The notes beneath the pieces are model-generated. The model worked only from the letters and a program-made list of their open reading frames with translations. It did not search any database and was not told the origin of the DNA. Source: Gelidibacter gilvus (GTDB lineage: Bacteria; Bacteroidota; Bacteroidia; Flavobacteriales; Flavobacteriaceae). From it: DNA of 64,000 nt. The stretch lies in NCBI RefSeq assembly GCF_004115975.1, contig NZ_SDDZ01000001.1, positions 186,001 to 250,000 of the forward strand, written 5' to 3'. This document shows positions 42,598 through 51,059 of this stretch, piece after piece (within the stretch, counting starts at the first letter, position 1; every line of letters starts with the position of its first letter). The position numbers were made by a program, and so were the translations under genes.

Positions 42598-43848
42598 TTA
42601 ATCTAATTTTTTGAATAATACACAAGCGTTATGACCGCCAAATCCAAAAGTATTACTCATAGCCACTTTAACCTCTCTCTTTTGAGCCTTGTTAAGTGTT
42701 AAGTTTAATTGCGGATCAATATTTTCATCAACAACCGAATGGTTGATCGTTGGAGGCACAATGCCGTGTTCCATCGCCAAAATAGAGGCAATGGCCTCAA
42801 TGGCACCAGCAGCACCCAACAAATGACCTGTCATTGATTTTGTTGAATTGATATTGATGTTCTTGGCATGTTCACCAAAAACTTCCGTAATAGCTTTAAG
42901 TTCGGCAACATCACCTAAAGGTGTGGAAGTACCGTGAGTGTTGATATGATCAACATCTTCCGGCTTCAATCCAGCATTTTCCAAACAATTTTTCATTACG
43001 GCAATAACTCCTATTCCCTCAGGATGCGGGGCAGTCATATGATAGGCATCAGACGACAATCCGCCTCCCACTACCTCTGCATATATCTTGGCTCCTCTTT
43101 CCTTGGCATGCTCATATTCTTCCAAAATGATCGCACCGGCACCTTCACCCAAAACAAAACCATCTCTGGTAGCGTCAAATGGTCTCGAAGCCGTTTCCGG
43201 ACTATCATTCCTAGTTGATAAGGCATGCATGGCATTAAAGCCACCCATTCCTGCAATGGTAACCGCTGCTTCACTACCGCCCGTAACAATCACATCGCAA
43301 TAGCCCAAACGAATATAGTTTAGGGCGTCAATCATTGCATTGGCAGCAGATGCACAGGCCGAAACCGTGGTATAGTTAGGACCCATAAATCCATGTTTAA
43401 TGGAAATGTTCCCTGGAGCTATATCTGCAATCATTTTCGGAATAAAGAAAGGATTGAAACGCGGGGTTCCATCTCCTGCGGCAAAATTAAGCACCTCATT
43501 TTGAAAAGTCTCTAACCCTCCAATACCAGCCCCCCAAATAACACCAACGCGAAGTTTATCGACAACATTAAGATCCAATTTAGCATCTGCTATGGCTTCA
43601 TCTGAAGCCACCATGGCATACTGTGTAAATCGGTCCATTCTGTTGACCAGCTTCCTGTCAATGAATTGGGTAGCATCAAAGTTTTTTAATTCGCACGCGA
43701 ATTTCGTTTTGAACTTTTCAGTATCAAAATATGTTATTGGCGCGGCACCACTTTTACCATTAACCAGAGCATCCCAAAATTCATCTTTGGTATTCCCGAT
43801 TGGTGTAAGAGCACCTAACCCTGTAACTACAACTCGCCTTAATTCCAT
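42598..43848 (-). CDS. fabF: 3-oxoacyl-[ACP] synthase II
   Basis: Condenses malonyl-ACP with acyl-ACP in fatty acid elongation. 416 residues. The catalytic triad is visible: Cys in VSACASAANAMI, His in NTHGTSTPLGD, and His in SMTGHLLGAAGAIEA. The opening RRVVVTGLGALTPIG is standard. It lies 12 bases after acpP, so the carrier and synthase are co-expressed. Confidence 0.97.
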   Translation of the reverse strand: MELRRVVVTGLGALTPIGNTKDEFWDALVNGKSGAAPITYFDTEKFKTKFACELKNFDATQFIDRKLVNRMDRFTQYAMVASDEAIADAKLDLNVVDKLRVGVIWGAGIGGLETFQNEVLNFAAGDGTPRFNPFFIPKMIADIAPGNISIKHGFMGPNYTTVSACASAANAMIDALNYIRLGYCDVIVTGGSEAAVTIAGMGGFNAMHALSTRNDSPETASRPFDATRDGFVLGEGAGAIILEEYEHAKERGAKIYAEVVGGGLSSDAYHMTAPHPEGIGVIAVMKNCLENAGLKPEDVDHINTHGTSTPLGDVAELKAITEVFGEHAKNININSTKSMTGHLLGAAGAIEAIASILAMEHGIVPPTINHSVVDENIDPQLNLTLNKAQKREVKVAMSNTFGFGGHNACVLFKKLD

Positions 43849-43860
43849 AAAGTCTGTTAC

Positions 43861-44094
43861 TTATTTGGCTGCTTCTATATAAGAGATAGCTTGACCTACT
43901 GTAGCAATATTCTCTGCTTGGTCATCTGGAATTTGGATATCAAATTCTTTCTCGAATTCCATGATTAATTCCACAGTATCCAAAGAATCTGCTCCTAAAT
44001 CATTTGTGAAGCTTGCTTCAGTGACAACTTCGTTCTCGTCTACACCTAATTTGTCTACTATAATCGCTTTTACTCTTGATGCAATGTCTGACAT
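43861..44094 (-). CDS. acpP: Acyl carrier protein
   Basis: 77 residues, acidic. The phosphopantetheine attachment serine is in [15 protein letters not shown]. It carries acyl chains for FabF next door. On the - strand a TATTTTTG (44124-44131) fits the -7 consensus 30 bases before the start; no TTG stands at the expected -33 distance. First gene of acpP-fabF-rnc-IPExxxVDY-pyk. Confidence 0.97.
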   Translation of the reverse strand: MSDIASRVKAIIVDKLGVDENEVVTEASFTNDLGADSLDTVELIMEFEKEFDIQIPDDQAENIATVGQAISYIEAAK

Positions 44095-44382
44095 AATCTT
44101 TAATTTTAAGTTTTATTAATTGGCAAAAATAAAAAACTTTAGTTTAAAACCCATTTTTATTTCTACAATGTGTTTGTAATTTAGCAAAAATACATCTAAG
44201 TATTTCTATTTTACCTCCTAATTGTTAATAATTATTCTTTTTTTTGTTTTTGAATTGGAAGCTAATATCTGTAAATGAAATGAGATTATGGAATTTTGCT
44301 GAACATTTTTTAATTTGATAGTAAATTGCACCTACATTTTGACAGACAGGTCTGACAATAATTTAAAAATATAAAGTAGCAG

Positions 44383-44952
44383 ATGAAACGTATCGTAATT
44401 TTTGCGTCCGGAAGTGGTACTAATGCTGAAAATTTAATCAAATATTTTCACAACAGAGATATTGGTTCTGTCATTCAGGTGTTGACTAACAATCCTCATG
44501 CCAAAGTTTTAGATCGTTGCAAAAATCTAAAGGTAAGCGCGCTGTCTTTTAACAGAATAGCATTTTCAGAGAGCAATGATGTCCTCAATATCTTAAAAGC
44601 CTCTCAACCCGATTTGATTGTTTTGGCCGGATTTTTATGGAAGTTTCCAGATTTCATACTTCATGAATTTCCAAATAAAGTCATCAACATCCATCCTGCC
44701 TTACTTCCCAAATACGGCGGAAAAGGAATGTACGGCAGTTTTGTCCATGATGCGGTGGTGGCGAATAAAGAAGTTGAAACAGGAATTACCATCCATTATG
44801 TCAATGAACATTATGATGAAGGAGCGATTATTTTTCAGGTGAAATGTGCAGTGAACCCATCAGATAATGCTGAAACGGTGGCGGCAAAAATACATGAATT
44901 GGAAATGGAACATTTTCCGAAAGTGGTGGAGGAGTTGTTGAAATCTCAATGA
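44383..44952 (+). CDS. purN: Phosphoribosylglycinamide formyltransferase
   Basis: Transfers formyl from 10-formyl-THF to GAR in purine synthesis. 189 residues. It starts RIVIFASGSGTNAENLI (phosphate loop), and the catalytic segment is INIHPALLPKYGGKGMYG (Asn and His), with TGITIHYVNEHYDEGAII (catalytic Asp region) after it. Divergent from acpP across 288 bases that show no further gene. Confidence 0.95.
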   Translation: MKRIVIFASGSGTNAENLIKYFHNRDIGSVIQVLTNNPHAKVLDRCKNLKVSALSFNRIAFSESNDVLNILKASQPDLIVLAGFLWKFPDFILHEFPNKVINIHPALLPKYGGKGMYGSFVHDAVVANKEVETGITIHYVNEHYDEGAIIFQVKCAVNPSDNAETVAAKIHELEMEHFPKVVEELLKSQ

Positions 44953-44999
44953 TCAGATCCCCGATTCCAAAAGCAATCCGTGTCTAAAAATTAATGAGA

Positions 45000-45017
45000 T
45001 TCCCGCCTTCGCGGGAA
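45000..45017 (+). repeat. YTTC-loop palindrome before the RNase H gene
   Basis: TTCCCGC-CTTC-GCGGGAA, identical in 18 of 18 bases to the copy before trpS. It ends 6 bases before the ATG at 45024. Confidence 0.85.
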
Positions 45018-45023
45018 GTAAAC

Positions 45024-45662
45024 ATGAGCAAAAAGAAAAAATACTACACCGTCTGGAAAGGCCACAAAACCGGCATCTTTGAAAAATGGAATGATTGCAA
45101 AGCCCAAATCAAAGATTTTCCAGGTGCGCAATACAAGTCTTTTGAAACCTTTGATGCAGCGAAAAAGGCATTAGACGGAAGTTATTTTGACTATATCGGG
45201 AAATCCAAAAGTTTTAAAAGTGATTTGACCGAAGCACAACTCAACAAAATAGGACAACCCAACTACAACTCTATTTCAGTGGATGCGGCTTCAAGTGGTA
45301 ACCCTGGAATTATGGAATATAGAGGCGTGGATACCAAAACAAAAAAACAACTGTTCATCCAAGGCCCGTTTCCTGAGGGCACGAATAATATCGGTGAATT
45401 CTTGGCACTTGTCCATGGTTTGGCATTCTTGCAAAAACACGATAGCCAACGTATTCTTTACACAGATTCAAAAATCGCGATGAGCTGGGTCAAGAAAAAA
45501 ACATGTAATACAAAATTACCTCGCAACGCAAAAAATAAGGAATTATTTGAATTGGTGGATCGCGCTGTAAATTGGCTTAAAACGAATACTTATAATACCA
45601 CGATTGTGAAATGGGAAACGAAAGCTTGGGGGGAAATTCCTGCGGATTTTGGGAGGAAATGA
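45024..45662 (+). CDS. Ribonuclease HI with N-terminal viroplasmin domain
   Basis: 212 residues. Residues 1-50 are a caulimovirus-viroplasmin/RNase H1 N-terminal hybrid-binding domain (YYTVWKGHKTGIFEKWNDC, then QYKSFETFDAAKKAL). Residues about 80-212 are RNase H: Asp in SVDAASSGNPG, Glu in NNIGEFLALVHG, Asp in YTDSKIAMSWVKKK, and the final WGEIPADFGRK. It removes RNA from RNA-DNA hybrids. The frame is open to 44994, but that would translate the palindrome, so ATG 45024 is preferred. Confidence 0.9.
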   Translation: MSKKKKYYTVWKGHKTGIFEKWNDCKAQIKDFPGAQYKSFETFDAAKKALDGSYFDYIGKSKSFKSDLTEAQLNKIGQPNYNSISVDAASSGNPGIMEYRGVDTKTKKQLFIQGPFPEGTNNIGEFLALVHGLAFLQKHDSQRILYTDSKIAMSWVKKKTCNTKLPRNAKNKELFELVDRAVNWLKTNTYNTTIVKWETKAWGEIPADFGRK

Positions 45663-45663
45663 T

Positions 45664-45942
45664 TTACTGATACAGCCGCTTTTGGTGCATAATCCTCTGA
45701 ATAAAAACGGTATCACCTTCAACTAAATAATGAACACCAAAAGGAAACACTTTGGTAAAAACAATTTTGATATGGCGATAGCGTTTTAGAAAATGCTCGG
45801 GGTTCATAGTGATTCTATCAATGGTTTCGCTCACATCAAGTTTAAATTTTGCAGATAACTCCTGAGAGACTGCCAAATAATAAGTATTGGCTTCTATCAA
45901 ATCCAATTTCGATTCGTTACTAAATTTCATCAAAAAAGACAT
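45664..45942 (-). CDS. RelE/ParE-family toxin
   Basis: 92 residues with the compact ParE/RelE pattern: FSNESKLDLIEANTYYLAVS at the start and a basic beta sheet with RYRHIKIVFTKVFPFGVHYLVEGDTVFIQRIMHQKR at the end (quoted by parts: the last strand is VFIQRIMHQKR). The stop is next to the convergent RNase H gene (1-base gap). The antitoxin starts upstream; the last A of the antitoxin stop is shared with the toxin start region, so both are made from one message. RelE-type mRNA cleavage versus ParE-type gyrase inhibition cannot be told apart. Confidence 0.82.
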   Translation of the reverse strand: MSFLMKFSNESKLDLIEANTYYLAVSQELSAKFKLDVSETIDRITMNPEHFLKRYRHIKIVFTKVFPFGVHYLVEGDTVFIQRIMHQKRLYQ

Positions 45943-46187
45943 TAAAACAGTTCTTTCTTAACCTCATCCCACGACGTGTAGTTTGTTTTTCCCTTGTTAT
46001 GATTGTCAATCATTTTGTCCATCATCGTTTTATAGGCTTCAGAAGGTTCAAATGAATAAGCATTTTCCCGTAATACAAATTCCATATAATTCTTTAAATT
46101 TCGACCTTGGGCCTTTGCCTTTTCTTCAAGAATAGACAGCGTTTCTTCGTCTAAAACAATCTCTTTACGTTTTTTTTGTAATTCCAT
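45942..46187 (-). CDS. Antitoxin of the RelE/ParE pair
   Basis: 81 residues with an N-terminal DNA-binding-like segment EIVLDEETLSILEEKAKAQ and GRNLKNYMEFVLREN, which fits a ribbon-helix-helix or short helical antitoxin, and a C-terminal acidic tail YTSWDEVKKELF likely to wrap the toxin. First gene of the pair, as usual. Two palindromes just upstream are a likely autoregulatory operator. Confidence 0.78.
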   Translation of the reverse strand: MELQKKRKEIVLDEETLSILEEKAKAQGRNLKNYMEFVLRENAYSFEPSEAYKTMMDKMIDNHNKGKTNYTSWDEVKKELF

Positions 46188-46191
46188 GATT

Positions 46192-46226
46192 CGTAATTAT
46201 TACGATAAATATACGTATTTTATACG
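46192..46226. promoter_or_regulatory. Putative toxin-antitoxin operator
   Basis: Two palindromes, CGTAAT-T-ATTACG at 46192-46204 and CGTAT-TTT-ATACG at 46214-46226, spaced 22 bases start to start (about two helical turns), 5 bases before the antitoxin ATG. This is the form expected for cooperative binding by an antitoxin dimer. Confidence 0.55.
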
Positions 46227-46402
46227 GAACAGAACCTCAAGAAGTGAGGTTTTTGTCCTAATCATATTTGTGAGAATGCGCATCAATTAGATGAAATACT
46301 TTTGCGATCATGAAAAAAGTTATCTTCATGTTATTTTCCATATGGAATGAATTAAAATAAGTATCTTGATTCATAGAAACAATTTATTCTATTTAAATAA
46401 AT

Positions 46403-47200
46403 ATGTCCTACCTATCTTCCATACATATCGAAACCAACAGGACTCACCCTTTCCCTTATGATATTCCTGCAATCAAATATGCCAAAAACATTGATGTATC
46501 CAACCCAATCACGTTTTTGGTTGGAGAAAACGGCTCAGGAAAATCGACCTTGTTGGAAACATTGGCATGTAGATTACAACTGCCCCACATGGATGGTGCC
46601 GATTACAACAAACCTAGTTTTAATGCGGCAAAAAGACTATTACCTTTTTTAGAGCTCACTTGGACTATTGAGCGTCCTACAGGGTTTTTCTTTAGGGCTG
46701 AAGATTTTGGAGATTATCTGAACAGTGTGAATAGAACAGATGCCCAGATCCAAAATAATTTTTCTGATTTAGAAGGCCATGTTCCAGATCACATCATCAA
46801 TCAAATGAAAGAGAATGCCAATTATCAACTTCGTTATATGAGAAAAAACTATGGCCAAGAATTAAACGCCTTTTCACATGGGGAAGCCTACCTTCATATC
46901 ATGAACCAAATGATAAAGTCACCCGGTATTTATTTGTTAGATGAACCCGAGGCAGCACTTTCTCCGTCAAAACAATTATCCTTTATCTATTTTCTCCATA
47001 ACCACTTGCAAAATCATTTATCCCAGTTCATAATTGCCACACATTCCCCAATGCTTATGGCTTATCCTGGAGCAACCATTTATGAGATTACCAATGAAGG
47101 AATGCAGGCAACTCCGCTTGAAAACACTGATCATTATTCGGTTACAAAATCATTTTTGAATGACCCCAATGCCTTTTTACGTCATTTCAATTCTGAATAA
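46403..47200 (+). CDS. AAA/ABC-type ATPase of unknown role
   Basis: 265 residues. Walker A is FLVGENGSGKSTLLE, Walker B is IYLLDEPEAALSP, the signature-like ELNAFSHGEAYL stands between, and IIATHSPMLMAYPGATIY ends the core. It belongs to the AAA_21/AAA_23-like group that resembles ABC proteins without membrane parts. The Walker A is followed by a short lid rather than the long coiled coil of RecF/SMC. A TACTTTTG (46297-46304) fits the -7 consensus. It lies beside the TA pair but on the other strand; an abortive-infection role is possible but not supported. Confidence 0.75.
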   Translation: MSYLSSIHIETNRTHPFPYDIPAIKYAKNIDVSNPITFLVGENGSGKSTLLETLACRLQLPHMDGADYNKPSFNAAKRLLPFLELTWTIERPTGFFFRAEDFGDYLNSVNRTDAQIQNNFSDLEGHVPDHIINQMKENANYQLRYMRKNYGQELNAFSHGEAYLHIMNQMIKSPGIYLLDEPEAALSPSKQLSFIYFLHNHLQNHLSQFIIATHSPMLMAYPGATIYEITNEGMQATPLENTDHYSVTKSFLNDPNAFLRHFNSE

Positions 47201-47250
47201 ACATGTATAAATTCGTCGAAAATAGTACTGAATTCGTGACTAAAAAGCAT

Positions 47251-47258
47251 TATCTTTG
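47251..47258 (+). promoter_or_regulatory. -7 element of the PfkB-kinase gene
   Basis: TATCTTTG, exact TAnnTTTG, 22 bases before the ATG. No TTG at the right distance; TTC is the nearest match. Confidence 0.5.
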
Positions 47259-47280
47259 CACCAAATTTTGAAACCGCAAT

Positions 47281-48216
47281 ATGAGCAAATTAGTAATTGT
47301 TGGTACCGTTGCCTTTGACGCCATCGAAACACCTTTTGGAAAAACTGATAAAATCTTGGGCGGAGCTGCAACCTTTATAGGTCTAGCAGCATCCCAATTT
47401 AATGTAGACGCCGCAATTGTTTCGGTTGTTGGCGGTGATTTCCCTCAAGAATACTTAGACTTGTTAGCTAATAAAAATCTTGATATCTCTGGTGTTGAAA
47501 TTGTAAAAGAGGGCAAAACCTTCTTTTGGAGTGGTAAATACCATAATGATATGAACACCCGTGATACTTTGGCAACAGAACTTAACGTGCTTGCCGATTT
47601 CAATCCGGTAGTTCCGGAAAACTATAAGAACGCAGATGTGGTCATGCTTGGCAATTTACATCCGCTGGTTCAAATGGGTGTTTTAGAGCAAATGAACAAA
47701 AAACCAAAAATAGTGATTTTAGACACTATGAATTTTTGGATGGATTGTGCTTTGGACGAGTTAAAATCAGTCATCAAAAAAGTGGACGTGATCACCATTA
47801 ACGATGAAGAAGCGCGTCAATTGACTGGAGAATACTCGCTTGTAGTGGCTGCCCAAAAAATTCAAAAGATGGGTCCAAAATATGTGGTGATCAAAAAAGG
47901 AGAGCATGGCGCTTTATTATTCCATGGCGAAAACGTCTTTTTTGCACCGGCCTTACCTTTGAAAGAAGTGTTTGATCCAACCGGCGCTGGCGACACATTT
48001 GCTGGAGGGTTCGCAGGATATTTGGCGAAAACAGAAGATTATTCTTTTGAGAATATGAAAACTGCGGTTATTTACGGGTCCACATTAGCTTCGTTTTGTG
48101 TTGAAAAATTTGGTACAGAACGGATGAAACAACTCGAAGACAAAGAAGTCTATCAGCGATTGAGTCAGTTTAAGCAACTCACCCAGTTTGAAATCGTCTT
48201 AGAGAATCATCAATAA
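47281..48216 (+). CDS. PfkB-family sugar/nucleoside kinase
   Basis: 311 residues of the ribokinase (PfkB) superfamily. The N-terminal GGAATFIGLAASQF is the first PfkB signature area, and the C-terminal anion-hole and catalytic base are in FDPTGAGDTFAGGFAGYL (Asp). It phosphorylates a sugar or nucleoside with ATP; the substrate cannot be read from the sequence, and adenosine and ribose are both possible. In flavobacteria it often stands beside purF, as here, so a purine link is reasonable. It is followed by a terminator. Confidence 0.88.
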   Translation: MSKLVIVGTVAFDAIETPFGKTDKILGGAATFIGLAASQFNVDAAIVSVVGGDFPQEYLDLLANKNLDISGVEIVKEGKTFFWSGKYHNDMNTRDTLATELNVLADFNPVVPENYKNADVVMLGNLHPLVQMGVLEQMNKKPKIVILDTMNFWMDCALDELKSVIKKVDVITINDEEARQLTGEYSLVVAAQKIQKMGPKYVVIKKGEHGALLFHGENVFFAPALPLKEVFDPTGAGDTFAGGFAGYLAKTEDYSFENMKTAVIYGSTLASFCVEKFGTERMKQLEDKEVYQRLSQFKQLTQFEIVLENHQ

Positions 48217-48315
48217 TTTTGAAAAAACCTATCATCAGAACTAAATAAAAAACAATTTCTTATGACCCCTATTCAACATCAATCGGAAACATATAAAATT
48301 GAATTGGCATAAACT

Positions 48316-48343
48316 AACGCGCTCTAAATGGAGCGCGTTTTTT
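48316..48343 (+). terminator. Terminator after the PfkB-kinase gene
   Basis: CGCGCTC, loop TAAATG, GAGCGCG, then six T. About 100 bases after the kinase stop. Confidence 0.9.
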
Positions 48344-48426
48344 AATAACCTTAGTTTGTAATAATCCTCAACTTATTAAGACTAAACCTCAGTAATTAAT
48401 AGCGAATCTAAAATTGAAAAAACCCA

Positions 48427-50325
48427 ATGAGTGATGCGATAAAACATGAGTGCGGAATTGCACTCATCAGACTTTTAAAACCCTTAGAATTTTATAAAGA
48501 AAAATACGGGAGTGCATTTTATGGTGTCAATAAAATGTATCTGATGATGGAAAAACAGCACAATCGCGGTCAAGATGGCGCAGGTTTTGCCAGCATCAAG
48601 CTCGATACTGCACCAGGAGAACGCTATATCAGTCGGGTGCGCTCCATTGCACAACAACCTATTCAGGACATTTTTGCCCAAATCAATGAGCGTATCAACA
48701 GAGAATTTACCGAGCATCCAGAATACACAGACGATGTGGCCTTACAAAAAAAGAACATTCCTTATATAGGTGAAGTGCTTTTAGGACATGTACGATACGG
48801 AACTTTCGGAAAAAACAGTGTTGAGAATGTCCATCCATTCCTAAGACAGAACAATTGGATGCACAGAAACCTGATTGTTGCAGGAAACTTTAACATGACC
48901 AATGTTAATGAGTTGTTTGAAGGCTTGGTCAAAATAGGGCAGCATCCAAAAGAAAAGGCAGATACCGTTACCATAATGGAAAAAATAGGTCATTTTTTAG
49001 ATGATGCCGTCGCAAAAAAATATAAGCAATTGAAGCGTGAAGGTTTCAATAAAAACGAATGTTCGCCCTTGATTGCTGACCGACTCAACGTTGCAAAAAT
49101 ACTGAAACGCTCTGCTAAAGATTGGGACGGTGGCTATGCAATAGCTGGACTTCTAGGCCATGGTGATTCTTTTGTACTCCGTGATCCTTCAGGAATACGA
49201 CCAGCATACTACTATCAGGATGATGAAATTGTAGTCGTTGCTTCTGAACGTCCAGTTATACAAACCGTATTCAACGTTAATTTTGAGGATGTCAAAGAAT
49301 TAACTCCAGGTCATGCCATCATCACAAAAAAATCTGGAGAAACGACCATTAAAAAAATCCTGGCGCCATTGGAGCGCAAGGCTTGCTCTTTTGAACGCAT
49401 TTATTTCTCACGAGGTAGCGATGCCGAAATTTATCAAGAACGAAAGAAATTGGGCAAATTGCTCATGCCAAAAGTTTTGGAAGCAATCAATTTCGACACT
49501 AAAAACACGGTCTTTTCCTATATTCCTAATACCGCTGAAACTTCGTTTTTTGGAATGATTGAAACCGTGGAAGATCATCTCAACAAGAAGAAGACTGAAG
49601 CAATTCTTGATGGAAATGGTGAGCTTTCTGCAGAAAGAGTCACACAAATATTATCAGAACGTCCTCGAATCGAAAAAATAGCCATTAAGGATGTCAAGCT
49701 CAGAACATTTATCACTGAAGACAGCACTAGGGATGATTTAGTAGCGCATGTCTATGATGTTACCTATGGCGTGATAAAACCTACGGACAATTTGGTTATC
49801 ATTGATGATAGTATTGTAAGGGGCACTACTTTAAAGATGAGTATCATTAAAATGATGGACAGACTCCATCCTAAGAAAATAGTTGTGGTATCCTCGGCAC
49901 CTCAGATTCGTTATCCGGATTGTTATGGTATTGACATGGCTAAACTGGAAGACTTAATTGCCTTTAGAGCCATGCTTGAACTTCTAAAAGAAAATAATAA
50001 ATACCATCTTGTTGAAGAGGTCTATAAAAAATGTATAGAACAAGTTCAGCTGGAAGACAAAGATGTTAGAAATTTTGTAAAGGAACTCTACAACCAATTT
50101 AGTGCGGAACAAATTTCTGATAAAATTGCAGAGCTTATTTGTGACTCGAGCGTGAAATCAGAAGTCAAGGCTATTTTTCAAACCATTGAAAACCTACATC
50201 TCGCTTGTCCTAAAAATCTAGGTGATTGGTATTTTACTGGAAATTACCCTACAGCTGGTGGAAATCGTGTTGTCAATAGGGCTTTTATTAATTTTTATGA
50301 AGGAAATAACAGACGTGCTTATTAA
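48427..50325 (+). CDS. purF: Amidophosphoribosyltransferase
   Basis: First step of purine synthesis: PRPP + glutamine to phosphoribosylamine. 632 residues, longer than the 470-510 of enteric enzymes. The N-terminal glutamine amidotransferase opens HECGIALIRLL (nucleophile Cys9 after a short propeptide) and contains NRGQDGAG and GHVRYGT. The PRPP-binding motif is VIIDDSIVRGTTL. The extra 120 residues are mainly at the C-terminus (EVYKKCIEQVQLEDKDVRN onwards), a feature I associate with Bacteroidota forms. Single gene here. Confidence 0.93.
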   Translation: MSDAIKHECGIALIRLLKPLEFYKEKYGSAFYGVNKMYLMMEKQHNRGQDGAGFASIKLDTAPGERYISRVRSIAQQPIQDIFAQINERINREFTEHPEYTDDVALQKKNIPYIGEVLLGHVRYGTFGKNSVENVHPFLRQNNWMHRNLIVAGNFNMTNVNELFEGLVKIGQHPKEKADTVTIMEKIGHFLDDAVAKKYKQLKREGFNKNECSPLIADRLNVAKILKRSAKDWDGGYAIAGLLGHGDSFVLRDPSGIRPAYYYQDDEIVVVASERPVIQTVFNVNFEDVKELTPGHAIITKKSGETTIKKILAPLERKACSFERIYFSRGSDAEIYQERKKLGKLLMPKVLEAINFDTKNTVFSYIPNTAETSFFGMIETVEDHLNKKKTEAILDGNGELSAERVTQILSERPRIEKIAIKDVKLRTFITEDSTRDDLVAHVYDVTYGVIKPTDNLVIIDDSIVRGTTLKMSIIKMMDRLHPKKIVVVSSAPQIRYPDCYGIDMAKLEDLIAFRAMLELLKENNKYHLVEEVYKKCIEQVQLEDKDVRNFVKELYNQFSAEQISDKIAELICDSSVKSEVKAIFQTIENLHLACPKNLGDWYFTGNYPTAGGNRVVNRAFINFYEGNNRRAY

Positions 50326-50438
50326 ATTGATAAGCATACATTAACCTGTTTCACCTAACAAAAGGACTCTTAATCGGATAATTTGGTAGTTCATCTAAAT
50401 TTTATATCAAGTTGTTGAAATTCAATATACTTTAGTAT

Positions 50439-50512
50439 CACCATAACATAAGTAGGTTAAGTTCATGGTAGATTTGGGGCAAAAAAAGGTAAACTTCTGT
50501 TTACCTTTTTTT
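50439..50512 (+). ncRNA. Candidate short RNA A (paired element)
   Basis: A conserved 40-base body (starting CACCATAACATAAGTAGG, ending ATGGTAGATTTGGGGC) is followed by GGTAAAC-TTCT-GTTTACC and seven T. The same body recurs at 50693. A possible -7 (TACTTTAG) lies just upstream. It could also start a short peptide (MVDLGQK..). Confidence 0.5.
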
Positions 50513-50656
50513 ATGCCCTTTTTTCTGTTCCATATAATATTGATTTTTAAGCCTATAGAATCTCCCACTAAAACATTCACTTATAACCTTCTCATTCTAC
50601 AATTATTTGACAAATAACATCATTCAGCCTAATTTATTCGTAGTTTATCTATTAAA

Positions 50657-50689
50657 TTGAACTATTACATTTTAGTCCACCTATATTTG
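50657..50689 (+). promoter_or_regulatory. Promoter of short element B
   Basis: TTG at 50657, 22-base spacer, TATATTTG at 50682-50689. Transcription would begin about at the first bases of the conserved body. Confidence 0.6.
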
Positions 50690-50692
50690 CTC

Positions 50693-50764
50693 CACCATAA
50701 CATAAGTAGGTTAAGTTTATGGTAGATTTGGGGCAAAAAAGGTGGACACTCGTCCACCTTTTTT
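50693..50764 (+). ncRNA. Candidate short RNA B (paired element)
   Basis: The body differs from that of element A by one base in about 48. It ends in GGTGGAC-ACTC-GTCCACC plus six T. The terminator stem differs from A at two paired positions with both arms changed together, and has its own promoter. The body could fold CCATAA with TTATGG. Predicted RNA of about 70 bases; no known family recognised. Confidence 0.55.
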
Positions 50765-50769
50765 CATAT

Positions 50770-50789
50770 ATACCTGCGAAGGAAGGTAT
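50770..50789 (-). repeat. YTTC-loop-type palindrome, diverged
   Basis: On the - strand ATACCTTC-CTTC-GCAGGTAT, 8-bp stem with one mismatch. Unlike the other copies it is not next to a start codon. The remaining part of this 734-base gap (50326-51059) shows no gene. Confidence 0.55.
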
Positions 50790-50938
50790 CTCTTTTTTAA
50801 GACCTAAATTTGATTCCCCTGATTTCTAGCTATCGGAAACATCTCAAAATTAAAATTTCGCCCTTGTACATCTGCAAAACACAAATGACACGAAAATGGA
50901 ACGCCATTGTAAAATTCGTCCAAAATCTCACTCTCACA

Positions 50939-50970
50939 TAAAAAAAAGCGAACCTTTTCAGATTCGCTTG
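50939..50970 (-). terminator. sodA terminator
   Basis: On the - strand AAGCGAA.., 10-base loop, TTCGCTT, followed by a run of eight T. It is about 90 bases after the sodA stop. Confidence 0.75.
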
Positions 50971-50995
50971 TAGTGCTCTAATACTAATTTTAAAA

Positions 50996-51027
50996 AACCT
51001 ACAAGATTTTAAAAAACCTTGCAGGTT
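50996..51027. repeat. REP-type palindrome after sodA
   Basis: AACCTACAAGATTT, 4-base loop, AAACCTTGCAGGTT; 14-bp stem with two wobbles. Member of the AACCTGCAAGG subgroup with the copy at 4111. Confidence 0.7.
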
Positions 51028-51059
51028 AGTGTATATAACCTTACTGGATAATCGAAATG

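Noticed and set aside
46309-46359. 16-codon frame starting MKKVIFMLF before the AAA ATPase
   Set aside because: It has no conserved feature or leader function that can be seen; chance is the simpler reading.
45664-47200. A defence island formed by the toxin-antitoxin pair and AAA ATPase
   Set aside because: The ATPase is on the other strand with its own -7 element, and no nuclease or effector gene accompanies it. Adjacency alone is weak evidence.
48262-48312. 16-codon frame (MTPIQHQSETYKIELA) before the PfkB terminator
   Set aside because: It ends just before the terminator, which is attractive, but it is too short, with no promoter or leader-peptide feature, to support as a gene.
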